Of a DNA stretch of 64,000 nt, positions 9,017 to 17,493 are shown piece by piece. The notes under the pieces are model-generated. The model made no database searches. It was given only the letters and a program-made list of their open reading frames with translations, and was not told the origin of the DNA. A program made the position numbers and the translations under genes. Location of the stretch: contig CAYZIS010000010.1 in the NCBI GenBank assembly GCA_964478545.1, forward strand, positions 1 through 64,000, written 5' to 3'. The stretch comes from DQWO01 sp964478545. GTDB taxonomy: Bacteria > Desulfobacterota > Anaeroferrophillalia > Anaeroferrophillales > Anaeroferrophillaceae. Each line of letters begins with the position of its first letter. Position 1 is the stretch's first letter.

Positions 9017-9963
9017 ATATTCCCACGGCATTATTATCGTTCATTCGAAAGCAAACCACCATGATGGTCGATCCGGCAACCAATATCCTGGTCGAAAAGT
9101 TGCAGCAACAGTTTGGCAATTCCCTGCAGGCCATCCTGTTTTACGGATCCTGCCAACGAAGCGGTGATTATCATAGTGGTATTCTTGATCTCTATGTTCT
9201 GGTGGACAGCTACCATAATGCTTATGAAAAAGGCTATTTGGCCTGGCTAAACAAACTGCTGCCACCCAATGTTTTTTATCTGGAGGCAACCACAGGTAAT
9301 CAGCCAATTCGAGCCAAATACGCTGTCCTGACCCTGCATGATTTTATCCGGGGGACTTCAAAACACTGGTTTCATTCCTATCTCTGGGGCAGGTTTGCTC
9401 AACCCCTCGGCATACTGTTTCATCGCTCTGTAGAAATTCTCCAGCTGATCAATAAGGCCAGTGCCCAGTCGGCCATCACTTTTCTCTCCCGGGTCATCCC
9501 CACCCTGCCGCCGACCTTCACCACCAAGGAACTCTGGCATCAGGCTTTCACCCTCAGCTATGGGGCTGAATTACGTCCTGAACGCCCTGGCTACGCAACA
9601 AACCTTCACACTGTAGCTGAAAATTATTATAACCAACTGACCTGCCTGACACTTCCAGCTTTGCCTTTCAAAATCAATTGCAGTGACACTGAACCAACCA
9701 TCTGCCGTACCTTGATTTCCGAATTCAGCCGGCGCCGCTGCCGACAGGCATGGAAACTCCGGAAGATTCAGGGGAAAATACTATCCATCCTGAGACTACT
9801 CAAGGCGCTTCTAACTTTTCACGGCGGCATCCGTTATATTCGCTGGAAAGTTGAAAGACACGCAGGCATCGAATTCCAAAAGCCGGCAGATGGAAAACCG
9901 GAAACATTTTTCCAGCTCTGCAAATCCTTCTGGCAGGCCTATCGACAGGGAGGATTTCGTTGA
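9013..9963 (+). CDS. Nucleotidyltransferase-like protein, possible lipid-phosphate cytidylyltransferase
   Basis: The protein is 316 residues. Its N-terminal third has 'LFYGSCQRSGDYHSGILDLYVLVD': a G-S pair at 45-46 followed by D59-x-x-x-x-x-D65. This is the pol-beta nucleotidyltransferase pattern and is reminiscent of Tam41-type mitochondrial phosphatidate cytidylyltransferases. The rest is alpha-helical without motifs I recognise. Start ATG 9013 overlaps the preceding stop as ATGA, which fixes it; an upstream in-frame ATG at 8905 would overlap the kinase by over 100 bases. Sitting between lipid kinase and phosphatidyltransferase in function, it could form the CDP-lipid that the phosphatidyltransferase consumes. 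That is inference; it might act on another phosphate ester. Confidence 0.6.
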   Translation: MNIPTALLSFIRKQTTMMVDPATNILVEKLQQQFGNSLQAILFYGSCQRSGDYHSGILDLYVLVDSYHNAYEKGYLAWLNKLLPPNVFYLEATTGNQPIRAKYAVLTLHDFIRGTSKHWFHSYLWGRFAQPLGILFHRSVEILQLINKASAQSAITFLSRVIPTLPPTFTTKELWHQAFTLSYGAELRPERPGYATNLHTVAENYYNQLTCLTLPALPFKINCSDTEPTICRTLISEFSRRRCRQAWKLRKIQGKILSILRLLKALLTFHGGIRYIRWKVERHAGIEFQKPADGKPETFFQLCKSFWQAYRQGGFR

Positions 9964-10907
9964 AGCTTCTTTTCCTGTTCATTTCCGGTTTACTCCTGAT
10001 CTATACCAATCCGGCCATCGGGCAGGAAATCTCAACCCCCAGTCTTGATCCTAACCTTGTCACCTGGAAATCCCTGACCTTTACATCAAAATCATTCTTT
10101 GGCACCACCAAGGCCGAAATAGAAATCAACACCCCTCAGCAACCCACCTTACCTGAGCAATGTAACACCCCTTCAAACCAGACACAGGAAACTGACATCA
10201 CCCTAACTGATAAGTCTTGTCTTTCAGTATCCACAACCATAAAGCCTCTTTTCTCAGCCAACCGTTTTCACCAGACAAAAGTATGGTTTTCCCCCGAAAA
10301 TGGTATGGCAATCAGGCGGTTGAGGCTGCTGCGGGGAAAAAAAGATTATCTGAAAGATTATGTATTCACCCCTTCCGGAGTCTGTCGCTACCGGAAAAAA
10401 CCTGCTGATTCAGAGGAAGAAATGGCTACACCAAAGCTCTGGAGCGATACAGAGAAAACATTCTACTCCCTTCCCGGCAATATCTCAGTAACTACCATCA
10501 TTTCAGAACCGTCACTAATATTATATTATCTTTCGGCAAAGACACTAAAGTCAGGCACACAGCCAGAGGAAATCTGTGTTTTTAATAAAAAACAATATCA
10601 TATGGTAAAGTTAATCAAAGGAACACCAATCCAGATCCAGGTTGAGTATACAGAACAACGGGATGGTCAAAACAAACTGGTGAAAAAGGGGGAAATGGAA
10701 CTGACCAGCTACCGGCTCATAAGCCGGCCAGTGAAGGATAACGATGGAACATCTGCAGAAAAATTCTCTTTTATGGGATTAGCAGGTGATATTACCATTT
10801 ATTTCAATGAAGAATCACGTGTTCCCATCCGCATAGATGGCGATATTCCGCTCATCGGCCAAGTCCATTTCAATCTGCGACAAGTTATGAAGGATGATCG
10901 GGGGTAA
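9960..10907 (+). CDS. Predicted secreted DUF3108-like protein
   Basis: The protein starts 'MKLLFLFISGLLLIYTNPAIGQE', a signal peptide with probable cleavage after Ala-Ile-Gly or Gly-Gln, so it is likely periplasmic. The mature part opens 'VTWKSLTFTSKSFFGTTKAE' and ends 'GDITIYFNEESRVPIRIDGD', the order and flavour of DUF3108 proteins. A poorly conserved middle contains several charged stretches. The start codon is TTG at 9960, overlapping the preceding TGA, with GGGAGG six bases upstream. It is the fourth member of the coupled lipid operon, which suggests a periplasmic role in handling or sensing the product. Its last 23 bases overlap the end of the convergent gene at 10885. Confidence 0.6.
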   Translation: MKLLFLFISGLLLIYTNPAIGQEISTPSLDPNLVTWKSLTFTSKSFFGTTKAEIEINTPQQPTLPEQCNTPSNQTQETDITLTDKSCLSVSTTIKPLFSANRFHQTKVWFSPENGMAIRRLRLLRGKKDYLKDYVFTPSGVCRYRKKPADSEEEMATPKLWSDTEKTFYSLPGNISVTTIISEPSLILYYLSAKTLKSGTQPEEICVFNKKQYHMVKLIKGTPIQIQVEYTEQRDGQNKLVKKGEMELTSYRLISRPVKDNDGTSAEKFSFMGLAGDITIYFNEESRVPIRIDGDIPLIGQVHFNLRQVMKDDRG

Positions 10908-12291
10908 TCCTAAAAACATGATCACCCAGTTTTTCAATATCCAGTTTCTGCTGACAACCCAGAATTGACTGCAATTGTTTGATTTTTTTACACAACGCCT
11001 CGATTGAAAGCCCTGGATAGCGATAACGTTGAAATTCCGACCGATATTTGGAATTGGGCTGAAATGATTTGATAGTTTTAGCCAGTCGGCGTCTTGCCAC
11101 CTTGGAGCAACCCATAAACCTCTCAAAAGATGAAGGTAAAGGATTGTTGACAGATTCCTGAATAATTTTTTCCAACACCTCGACAATCCTCTGGCTGGCC
11201 AGCAAACCATCCTGTGAAGCCAGACAGCCTGCCATCAGCTCCCGACGTTCCCGGCCACCGGCAGCCCCCGTTTCTCCAACCAATATGCTGCTGATTGTTT
11301 GCTTGAGGCCAGTAAAATCAGAACACTGGTGACTTAAAGCATTAGGAAGCCGGTAAAAACCGTTATCATACCCGGGATCACCCTTTTCCTGGTAACTCAG
11401 AGCAGGAACCCGCATGATATATGCTTCAACCCCGGTGGTACAACCATTATGAATCACCGCCCGGGAGGCCAGCAACCAGGGAATGACATTTCCTTCATTA
11501 ACAACCTTCACCCGCTGACAATCGACAGCCAAACGATGATAGACAGCTGGATTTTCAACCGGGTGGGGGCGGACAATAATCGTCAGTTCGGGGAATACCT
11601 GTTCCAACCGGGGAATCATGTCTTGAAAACTTTCAAACACCGCCTGTTTATGATCCCGCAGCCCCTCGGCAAAATAACGCTCCATCCCCACTGCCGCCCG
11701 GCCGTAACATGGTTTTTCTCCAGGATTCTTCACCGGTTGAAAAAGATTCTGATCAGGATAAAAGGCATTAACAAAACTGAAGTTGGTATTGATGAGCAGA
11801 AAATCGCCATATTTCTGCCGCAACTGCTCGGCTTCTCCGGCAAAAAAAGGCTGCATCTCCGGCCGCAGCATATCACCACGAGGGTTGCCGGTCAGATGGA
11901 TAGGCATACCAGATGGCAGGAAAGGGTATTGCCGCCACAGCTCAGCATTTTCTTCACCCCAGGCGAACAGGTAGGAAACATAGGTAATCGCTTCGGGGGA
12001 AAGACGGCGGCTAAAATAGGTTTTAGCAGGGGGATGAATCAGGGCCTCTTCATCCCAGCAAGCGATTATATGCCCCAGTTGGCACATGATCCGAAACATT
12101 TTCAGGCTACGGGCGGTCATGCTTTTTGCCAAGTAAATACTGGGAGGAAAAGCAGCAATGCGAAAACTAATTTCCAAGCGGGAGCCGATAATAACGGAAA
12201 ATCCATGCCGGGCGGCAATGCAGGCAAGCAACAGCTTGGCATCAAGTTCACGGACCTGGTTCTCGACCGGGATAATGAGAGAGCGATTCAT
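10885..12291 (-). CDS. Surface carbohydrate biosynthesis protein (GT-B-like)
   Basis: The 468-residue protein matches the 'surface carbohydrate biosynthesis protein' group found beside nonulosonic acid genes. 'RSLIIPVENQVRELDAKLLL' opens it, 'GNPRGDMLRPE' lies near residue 140, and 'IIVRPHPVENPAVYH' and 'ASRAVIHNGCTTGVEAY' near 245 and 285 are the C-terminal nucleotide-sugar-binding half of a GT-B-like fold. The N-terminal domain ends with the KDO-transferase-like 'LFAWGEENAELW'. It is the last gene of the minus-strand sugar operon, 21 bp after the CMP-sugar synthetase, and probably transfers or processes the CMP-activated sugar at the cytoplasmic face. The exact reaction for this family is not established to my knowledge. 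Confidence 0.65.
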   Translation of the reverse strand: MNRSLIIPVENQVRELDAKLLLACIAARHGFSVIIGSRLEISFRIAAFPPSIYLAKSMTARSLKMFRIMCQLGHIIACWDEEALIHPPAKTYFSRRLSPEAITYVSYLFAWGEENAELWRQYPFLPSGMPIHLTGNPRGDMLRPEMQPFFAGEAEQLRQKYGDFLLINTNFSFVNAFYPDQNLFQPVKNPGEKPCYGRAAVGMERYFAEGLRDHKQAVFESFQDMIPRLEQVFPELTIIVRPHPVENPAVYHRLAVDCQRVKVVNEGNVIPWLLASRAVIHNGCTTGVEAYIMRVPALSYQEKGDPGYDNGFYRLPNALSHQCSDFTGLKQTISSILVGETGAAGGRERRELMAGCLASQDGLLASQRIVEVLEKIIQESVNNPLPSSFERFMGCSKVARRRLAKTIKSFQPNSKYRSEFQRYRYPGLSIEALCKKIKQLQSILGCQQKLDIEKLGDHVFRITPDHPS

Positions 12292-12312
12292 GACATCGCA
12301 AAACCGGGAAAG

Positions 12313-13038
12313 TTAATCACCCTGTTTATCCGGGAAAACACCCTGCTGTAAAATAAACTCAGCATATTTAAAATCCAGTTCCGTATCAATATTGACCAGC
12401 AGATCGTCAATGACCACATAGGAGGTTTTATCGCCCTTAATACTTTTTTTATCAACCAGGCATTCCCGGCTGATGGCATAAGCCACCCCGTTGCGATGAT
12501 AAACAGGGACCAGCTGCTGCCGGGCAATAATAGCCGCCCCGGCAGGATCATAATAATCCAAACGATCACCATTAAGAACCAGCTGTTTAAGGGGATGGGC
12601 CTTGGAATCAGTTTCACTCACGGTCCAGACCGCATCATACTCCCCTTCAATCAGACGTTTCACGGTTTCCGTGACCTGGATAGGACGACGGAATGGTGAC
12701 GTGGGCTGCAGCATGACCACAATATCATAACGACAGTGATCCATTTCTTCACAAGCCAGCAAAGCATGATACAGCACATCCCAGTCAGCAACACGGTCAC
12801 CGGAAAGGGTTTCAGGGCGCATAAACGGTGCCCCAAGCCCATTTGCCACCGCAGCGGCGACAATATCAGGATGATCAGTGGAAACCACCGCCCGATCAAC
12901 ATAGTCAAGCTTTTGCACCACCTGGCCGACCAAACCCACCAGCGGCACCCCACCAAGGGGCCGCTGGTTTTTGAGTTTAATCCCCTTGCTGCCGCCCCTG
13001 GCCGGCACCACCACCAGGATTTTACGACCATCAATCAT
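12313..13038 (-). CDS. neuA: CMP-nonulosonate synthetase (NeuA/PseF/LegF family)
   Basis: The 241-residue protein has 'ILVVVPARGGSKGIKLKN', the CTP-binding signature of acylneuraminate cytidylyltransferases, and 'QPTSPFRRP' with 'NGVAYAIS' further on. The reaction is CTP plus a nonulosonic acid giving the CMP-sugar and pyrophosphate in the cytoplasm. Length fits the family's short, synthetase-only form. An AAGAGG site precedes the ATG. It lies between the HAD phosphatase and the surface-carbohydrate gene. Which sugar (sialic, legionaminic or pseudaminic acid) cannot be decided, because the early pathway genes (epimerase, dehydratase, aminotransferase) are not in the window. Confidence 0.8.
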   Translation of the reverse strand: MIDGRKILVVVPARGGSKGIKLKNQRPLGGVPLVGLVGQVVQKLDYVDRAVVSTDHPDIVAAAVANGLGAPFMRPETLSGDRVADWDVLYHALLACEEMDHCRYDIVVMLQPTSPFRRPIQVTETVKRLIEGEYDAVWTVSETDSKAHPLKQLVLNGDRLDYYDPAGAAIIARQQLVPVYHRNGVAYAISRECLVDKKSIKGDKTSYVVIDDLLVNIDTELDFKYAEFILQQGVFPDKQGD

Positions 13039-13105
13039 GCCAACCTCTTAAAAGGGCAGTTTTCAACAGGATTCAAGCTGCCTTCAGTTATCCCCTAACA
13101 TCCGT

Positions 13106-13735
13106 TTATTCCCCCAGCAGACTGACAACTTCAGAAAACGGGAAAACATCATCAACCGGAATAAATTTACATCGGTTTTCCTCGGCAGAAATACGGTCAG
13201 ATTCACCATCGCCGACAACCATAACGCTGCAGCTTTCAACCTTTTCCCGATCGATAATTCCAGCCAAAGTCTCGGACTTTTTCTGGGGATAACCAAAAAC
13301 ATCAACAAAATAATCAGTCCAGCCGAGAAAGGCTATGATTTCCTTCAGGGCGCCTTCAGGCGTGGTTGAACTGACATAGAGTATGACCCTGGGAAAAAGA
13401 GAGGCAAGCGCCTCTTCGGCGCCGGGAATCTGCGGACAATGCTTGGCACCGTCCAGGACAAGGCTGTTATAGGCTTGCGCAAGGATTTTTACATCCAATG
13501 GGTTTTGGTCCAGTTGCCGGCGTTTACGCCTGGCAACTATCTCCGCAAGAATATCATACCGGCTGGCTTCAAAAATTTCCCCCAGAACGGACTGGACAAT
13601 ATTTTCAGATTGCAGGTCATGAGGAAAAAGCTTGAAAAAAGCTTTATACTTCAAGCGATTGGAATCAATCAGGGTACCATCAAAATCAAGGACGATGACT
13701 TTAATGGTTTCATGAAGAATCAAACAGCACCCCAT
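13106..13735 (-). CDS. HAD-superfamily phosphatase
   Basis: The 209-residue protein has HAD motif I 'VLDFDGTLID' (nucleophile Asp and general acid Asp), motif II 'LYVSSTTPEG' (Ser/Thr), a conserved lysine in 'YPQKKSE' and motif IV 'MVVGDGESD'. It therefore looks catalytically complete. By position between the synthase and the CMP-synthetase it would be the nonulosonate-9-phosphate phosphatase (NanP-like) of the pathway, acting after a NeuB that produces the 9-phosphate. The first ATG (13735) lacks a clear ribosome binding site; a TTG four codons later is a possible start. Function is inferred from context, since HAD sequences alone are not substrate-diagnostic. Confidence 0.7.
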   Translation of the reverse strand: MGCCLILHETIKVIVLDFDGTLIDSNRLKYKAFFKLFPHDLQSENIVQSVLGEIFEASRYDILAEIVARRKRRQLDQNPLDVKILAQAYNSLVLDGAKHCPQIPGAEEALASLFPRVILYVSSTTPEGALKEIIAFLGWTDYFVDVFGYPQKKSETLAGIIDREKVESCSVMVVGDGESDRISAEENRCKFIPVDDVFPFSEVVSLLGE

Positions 13736-13785
13736 TGTATCAATGTCGTAACTTTTTCTGGAATTCCAGGAGATTTCCTCAGCGA

Positions 13786-15312
13786 TTATTCTTTTTTTCC
13801 CTGGATAACATGCCAGTTAGGAATAACCGTTTTCCTGGCCTCCCGGGACAACCGGGCAATACGCTCATCCTCATAAAAAGAATCATTATTATAATGAGTC
13901 GTGGATACCTCTTCAAATATGGCCCCGTCAAGGGTGTGAAACTTGTGCCATTCCCCAGGTTTCACCAGAATGGTATCACCCGGCTCCGCCTTAATCCGCC
14001 TACCACCAAGTTCAACTTCCAGATCACCGCAGAGCAACTGGAAGGTTTCCTCTTTTTTCTCATGATAATGATAAGGATGTTTCTGCCGGGGAAGCATGAT
14101 CACCAGCTTTTTGCAGTACTGGCGATTAATACAGTCAATGATCACCGCACCAAACTCCCGAAACCGTTCCAGGCCGTAATGGTGAGATATTTCAATGGAA
14201 CTGTCCCGACCGATGTGAATGCGCGCCTGGTTAAGCATCCCCTTGACCTGGAGCATAAGCCGATAAATAATCTCTCGATCCGGCAATGATGAATTAACAA
14301 CTTCCAGGTGTAACGGCTGCTTGGCGGCATAATCAGCATCAGCTTCCATCCCCCCAACCCAGTCACCGCTGGCCAGTTGACCTTCCTGAATAGGCATGGC
14401 AAAAAAGACCTTATCCCGGGTAATTTTTTCGCCCTTTTTGATGGCATTCCGGGCATACACTCCCCGCATCAAAGACCGCAATGAAACCAGTTCCGACGGG
14501 GTTGCCGGGCTGCGATGTTCCCCACCGCAGGCTAGCACAGCCTCCTTATAAGCCGACAACCAACTGGCAACCTGGACTGGGTTTGATGAATAAGCATTAA
14601 GAGAATACTGGTCTGTATTTATGCCAACATGACGTTCAAACAAGCGAGCACCAAGTGCATAAGCCAAACGCACGGGAATATAATTATCTGGATCTTCATG
14701 GGTGGAAAAACCGATGGGCAGCTGGGGAAACCTTTCTTTCAAAAGCCTGATCTGGTTGAGTTCCAGTTTTTCCAATGGCGTCGGATAAAGCGCCACACAG
14801 TGCATAAGAGCAAAGTGAACATTGTTGATTTCAAAAAAACTGACCAAACGATCAATTTTATCCATACTCAGGCCGGCCGTAGAGGCCACCACCGGCCGGT
14901 TAGCTGTGGCAATCTTTTCCAGCAACGGCCAATCAGCCGCCGAGCAGCTGGCTACCTTGATTATTTTAATCCCCAGTTCATGAATGACATCCACCGACTC
15001 TTCATCAAAGGGCGTACACATGGTATACATCCCGCTGGCAGTCACAGCTGCCAGCAGCTGCTGATAATCTTTCTTGCTCAGGGCAGTACCCATAAAACGT
15101 GGAATGTGCTTCACATCCTGCCGTTCTTTGAATTCTGGATGAATAAAGGTATCCAACTGACGGAACTGGAATTTAAAAGCACCGCGAACCCCGGCAGCGG
15201 CATTAACCTTTCCTATTTCCTTGATGATCCGCAATCCATGTTTCACATCACCCTGGTGATTATTCGCCAAGTCATAGGTAAATAAATTATTAAAATCAAA
15301 AGTCTTTTTCAC
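13786..15312 (-). CDS. NeuB-type nonulosonate synthase fused to a cupin domain
   Basis: Residues 1-290 are the NeuB barrel: 'DLANNHQGDVKHG', 'FKFQFRQLDTF', 'CTPFDEESVD', 'IKVASCSAADWPLL' and 'GFSTHEDPDN' are recognisable. It condenses phosphoenolpyruvate with a hexosamine (or its 6-phosphate). About residues 290-355 form an antifreeze/SAF-like lid ('RGVYARNAIKKGEKITRDKV'). From about 385 to 480 a cupin follows, with 'HPYHYHEKKEETFQLLCG' and 'PGEWHKFHTL', giving the metal-ligand pattern HxH...E...H. The fusion makes 508 residues against about 350 for plain NeuB. The start is GTG at 15312 with GAGGGA just upstream; it follows the Gfo/Idh gene by 15 bp. The cupin may bind the open sugar or isomerise it; that is speculative. 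Confidence 0.8.
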   Translation of the reverse strand: MKKTFDFNNLFTYDLANNHQGDVKHGLRIIKEIGKVNAAAGVRGAFKFQFRQLDTFIHPEFKERQDVKHIPRFMGTALSKKDYQQLLAAVTASGMYTMCTPFDEESVDVIHELGIKIIKVASCSAADWPLLEKIATANRPVVASTAGLSMDKIDRLVSFFEINNVHFALMHCVALYPTPLEKLELNQIRLLKERFPQLPIGFSTHEDPDNYIPVRLAYALGARLFERHVGINTDQYSLNAYSSNPVQVASWLSAYKEAVLACGGEHRSPATPSELVSLRSLMRGVYARNAIKKGEKITRDKVFFAMPIQEGQLASGDWVGGMEADADYAAKQPLHLEVVNSSLPDREIIYRLMLQVKGMLNQARIHIGRDSSIEISHHYGLERFREFGAVIIDCINRQYCKKLVIMLPRQKHPYHYHEKKEETFQLLCGDLEVELGGRRIKAEPGDTILVKPGEWHKFHTLDGAIFEEVSTTHYNNDSFYEDERIARLSREARKTVIPNWHVIQGKKE

Positions 15313-15327
15313 TCTTCCCTCACTCGT

Positions 15328-16431
15328 TTAAATTAATTCCAGGGCTCCAGGGCAATAGCCAGCCTCATAGTTTATCCGCACTGATCGCTGTTGCTGACTG
15401 GAAAGGTGAGCAGCAGCCACAACCAACATAGTATTCAAACCTTCAGCCAAGCCAATAGGAGATTGTTCCGTGGAACCACCAGCAAGAATTTCTCCCAGAT
15501 GATCAATTTCACCCAGGAAATCATCCGGTCTGGTTTTAACAAAAAGCTCTTCAATAATTTCATTATCTTCGCCAGCATAGTGAATCACATCATGGGTACT
15601 GTCAGCATTGACCTGCCATTCAATAAACCCCGTTGTTCCCTGGATCCGCAACTTTTTTTCCGGCGGTTCAGTAACAACATCCTGAATAATTGACCCGACC
15701 AGTCCAGCCTCTGTTTTCACATTGACCTGGAACAAGCGATCATAGTTTACCAACCCATCATCTACCATATCCAACATTGCTGAGACTTCTATAATTTTCC
15801 CCATCCCGGTCAAACTGGCAAAATGCTGCCAGATATTCGTCGCGTGGGAATGTTCCCCACCGGCACCACCACCCCGGGTTGCAAATCCAAGGTAAGAATC
15901 CTGGGGACCGTTGAGCCATGGATGTGCCTTAAAAATACCTCCCCAAAATTCCCGAAACCCGGCACTGATGGTCAGCGGCTGGCCAACCAACCCGCCGGCA
16001 AGTAGTTCTGCTGCCCGTCGGCTATGGGAAGTCAGAGTATGATTATAGCCTACGGCTACAAAACAACCGGTTTTTTCCTGCAGGACAACCAGCTCCCGGG
16101 CATTTTCCAATCCGGGAGTGCATACCGGTTTCTCGATCAATAAGACCTTTGGTGGCCTGGTTTCCAGAACCTTTGTGGCAATGGCCATATGGGTATCCGG
16201 CGGCGTTCCCACGATCACCAGTTCAAAATCCTCTGTCTCCACCATCTCCGGAGCTGCCAACCTGATATTGTCATCCCAGACACCATAACGAGAAGGGTAA
16301 ATATCATTTCGGGTTCTCTCAAGCGCCGCGGGATCAAGATCACAAATAGTAACATTCCACCCTTTTGAAGAACATCCATGAGCCAGATGGTTACCAATCG
16401 ATCCAGCCCCTAATATTTTAACCTTGTACAT
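15328..16431 (-). CDS. Gfo/Idh/MocA-family oxidoreductase
   Basis: The N-terminus 'MYKVKILGAGSIGNHLAHG' is the Rossmann NAD(P)-binding loop, and 'LIEKPVC' carries the EKP motif typical of the family near residue 95. The C-terminal half is the beta-sheet substrate domain ('ATRGGGAGGEHSHATNIW' has the catalytic-region His). It oxidises or reduces a sugar hydroxyl. I chose ATG 16431, just after AGGA and immediately before the Rossmann fold; an ATG at 16515 would add 28 unrelated residues. It is the first gene of the nonulosonate operon and likely provides a sugar precursor or modification. The exact sugar is unknown. A GCTAA-rich repeat lies just upstream. Confidence 0.75.
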   Translation of the reverse strand: MYKVKILGAGSIGNHLAHGCSSKGWNVTICDLDPAALERTRNDIYPSRYGVWDDNIRLAAPEMVETEDFELVIVGTPPDTHMAIATKVLETRPPKVLLIEKPVCTPGLENARELVVLQEKTGCFVAVGYNHTLTSHSRRAAELLAGGLVGQPLTISAGFREFWGGIFKAHPWLNGPQDSYLGFATRGGGAGGEHSHATNIWQHFASLTGMGKIIEVSAMLDMVDDGLVNYDRLFQVNVKTEAGLVGSIIQDVVTEPPEKKLRIQGTTGFIEWQVNADSTHDVIHYAGEDNEIIEELFVKTRPDDFLGEIDHLGEILAGGSTEQSPIGLAEGLNTMLVVAAAHLSSQQQRSVRINYEAGYCPGALELI

Positions 16432-16542
16432 TTCCTGTTCACCTGTATCATCTAATGCTAGTAATTTTTTCCTAAAAGACAACCGTAAGAGGCCTGAAAT
16501 ATTTTTAAAGCACATTTACCCCCAAAGAAACCAAACTCATAC

Positions 16543-16706
16543 CTAAGTTAAGCGATTAGCAGTTAGCTACCAGCGTTTAGCTTTAAAAAAACCAAGACAT
16601 TACGTTCATGAACAATAAGACCTGATGGGTGACAGTTTGTAATAGTAAAAATCCTGTAATCATTAAACTAATAGCTAACGGCTAAAAACTAACCGCTAAA
16701 TTCAGG
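16543..16706. repeat. GCTAA-rich quasi-palindromic element, copy R1
   Basis: This ~160-bp element begins TTAAGCGATTAGCAGTTAGC and ends TAGCTAACGGCTAAAAACTA, so its ends are imperfect inverted repeats built of GCTAA/TTAGC units. Its middle is non-palindromic. The whole element aligns in inverted orientation with 19942-20104, including the middle (ATTACAGGAT against ATTACAAGAT, TCACCC, AACGTAA). It has no coding capacity. The two copies bracket a gene-poor, eroded region. Confidence 0.75.
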
Positions 16707-16929
16707 TCATATAGACACCAAGGAACACACTGTCAAGCTGTAATTCTGGCTTCAGCCTGGGCATCTGCAGACTGAATACACCATTACCCTCATTTTTTCA
16801 ACCAGACCCATTAACCAGCTGGAATTCTGATATAAGGTCTTATATTTTGTCAACTGAAGTTACTTCAATTGGACATCCTGCAAAAGTTTCCTTATATCGG
16901 AATTCTAGTGTCAACCAGGCATTCCCCCT

Positions 16930-17172
16930 TTATTTCTCCCATGCAGGCGAGGCAACGACCAAAATCAAGCAATCTTCCTGACCGGTATTCAAAAGACTAT
17001 GTGGTGAACCGGCAGGGATCCACATAGCATCCCCAGGAACCACCGCCCTTGTTTCATTTCCGACGGTCATTCTTCCCTCACCGCTCATAATAAAATAAAT
17101 TTCGTAACTATTCAGTACCTCTTTCCAAACTGTCTCGATTGGGGTCAGTGCTTGATGAGCGGCGGCAAGAAA
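16930..17172 (-). pseudogene. Cupin gene remnant (C-terminal half)
   Basis: Read on the minus strand, this stretch gives an open frame of about 80 codons with no start codon, ending 'CLILVVASPAWEK' and a stop. 'NSYEIYFIMSGEGRMTVG' followed by 'PGDAMWIPAGSPHSLLNT' is clear cupin sequence (motifs 1 and 2). The frame is cut upstream by an in-frame TGA at 17173-17175 and the first beta strands are missing. It is probably a dead fragment of a small cupin gene. The neighbouring fragment at 17297-17481 is also a cupin N-terminus but overlaps in family coordinates, so the two may come from different copies. Confidence 0.65.
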
Positions 17173-17296
17173 TCACCTTAAAACATCAGAATCCTGCCCC
17201 GCCGGTTGTCAAGCTTTGACCCCGTCAGAGAAAGCGAAGCAAAGTTCGGTAGTTTTCACGCTAAATTAACTGCCAAAACTGCTACCTGAATAGTTA

Positions 17297-17481
17297 CTAA
17301 ATTTCTTCCATGGGATCCACATGGATTTCAATCTCTTTGCTTTTTTCCAGCTTTACTCAGGCCAGAAAACCGATTTCTTCCAATACCCGGCGATCCAGTA
17401 CCATTTGGGCGACAGCCCCACCATGGGCCCGATAGGTGGTAGCCAGCACCTCTTTATCATTTAGATTTCTGACGATCATAC
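17297..17481 (-). pseudogene. Cupin gene remnant (N-terminal half) with in-frame TGA
   Basis: The ATG at 17481 has a strong GGAAGGAG site and opens 'MIVRNLNDKEVLATTYRAH', continuing 'GGAVAQMVLDRR' and 'EEIGFLA', the usual start of small cupin proteins. An in-frame TGA at 17357-17359 follows, after which the same frame continues 'VKLEKSKEIEIHVDPMEEI' and stops. So 40 residues can be made as written. The gene lies directly downstream of the DUF3783 gene with 12 bp between. The intact translation start suggests recent inactivation. Confidence 0.65.
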
Positions 17482-17493
17482 ATGCTCCTTCCT

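Noticed and set aside
11449..12351. 300-codon plus-strand open frame
   Set aside because: It is antisense to the surface-carbohydrate gene, which has clear motifs; its own translation has no recognisable domain.
17297..17481. TGA inside the cupin N-terminal fragment as selenocysteine
   Set aside because: The frame stops again 20 codons later before the cupin core is complete and no SECIS-like hairpin follows the TGA, so inactivation is simpler.
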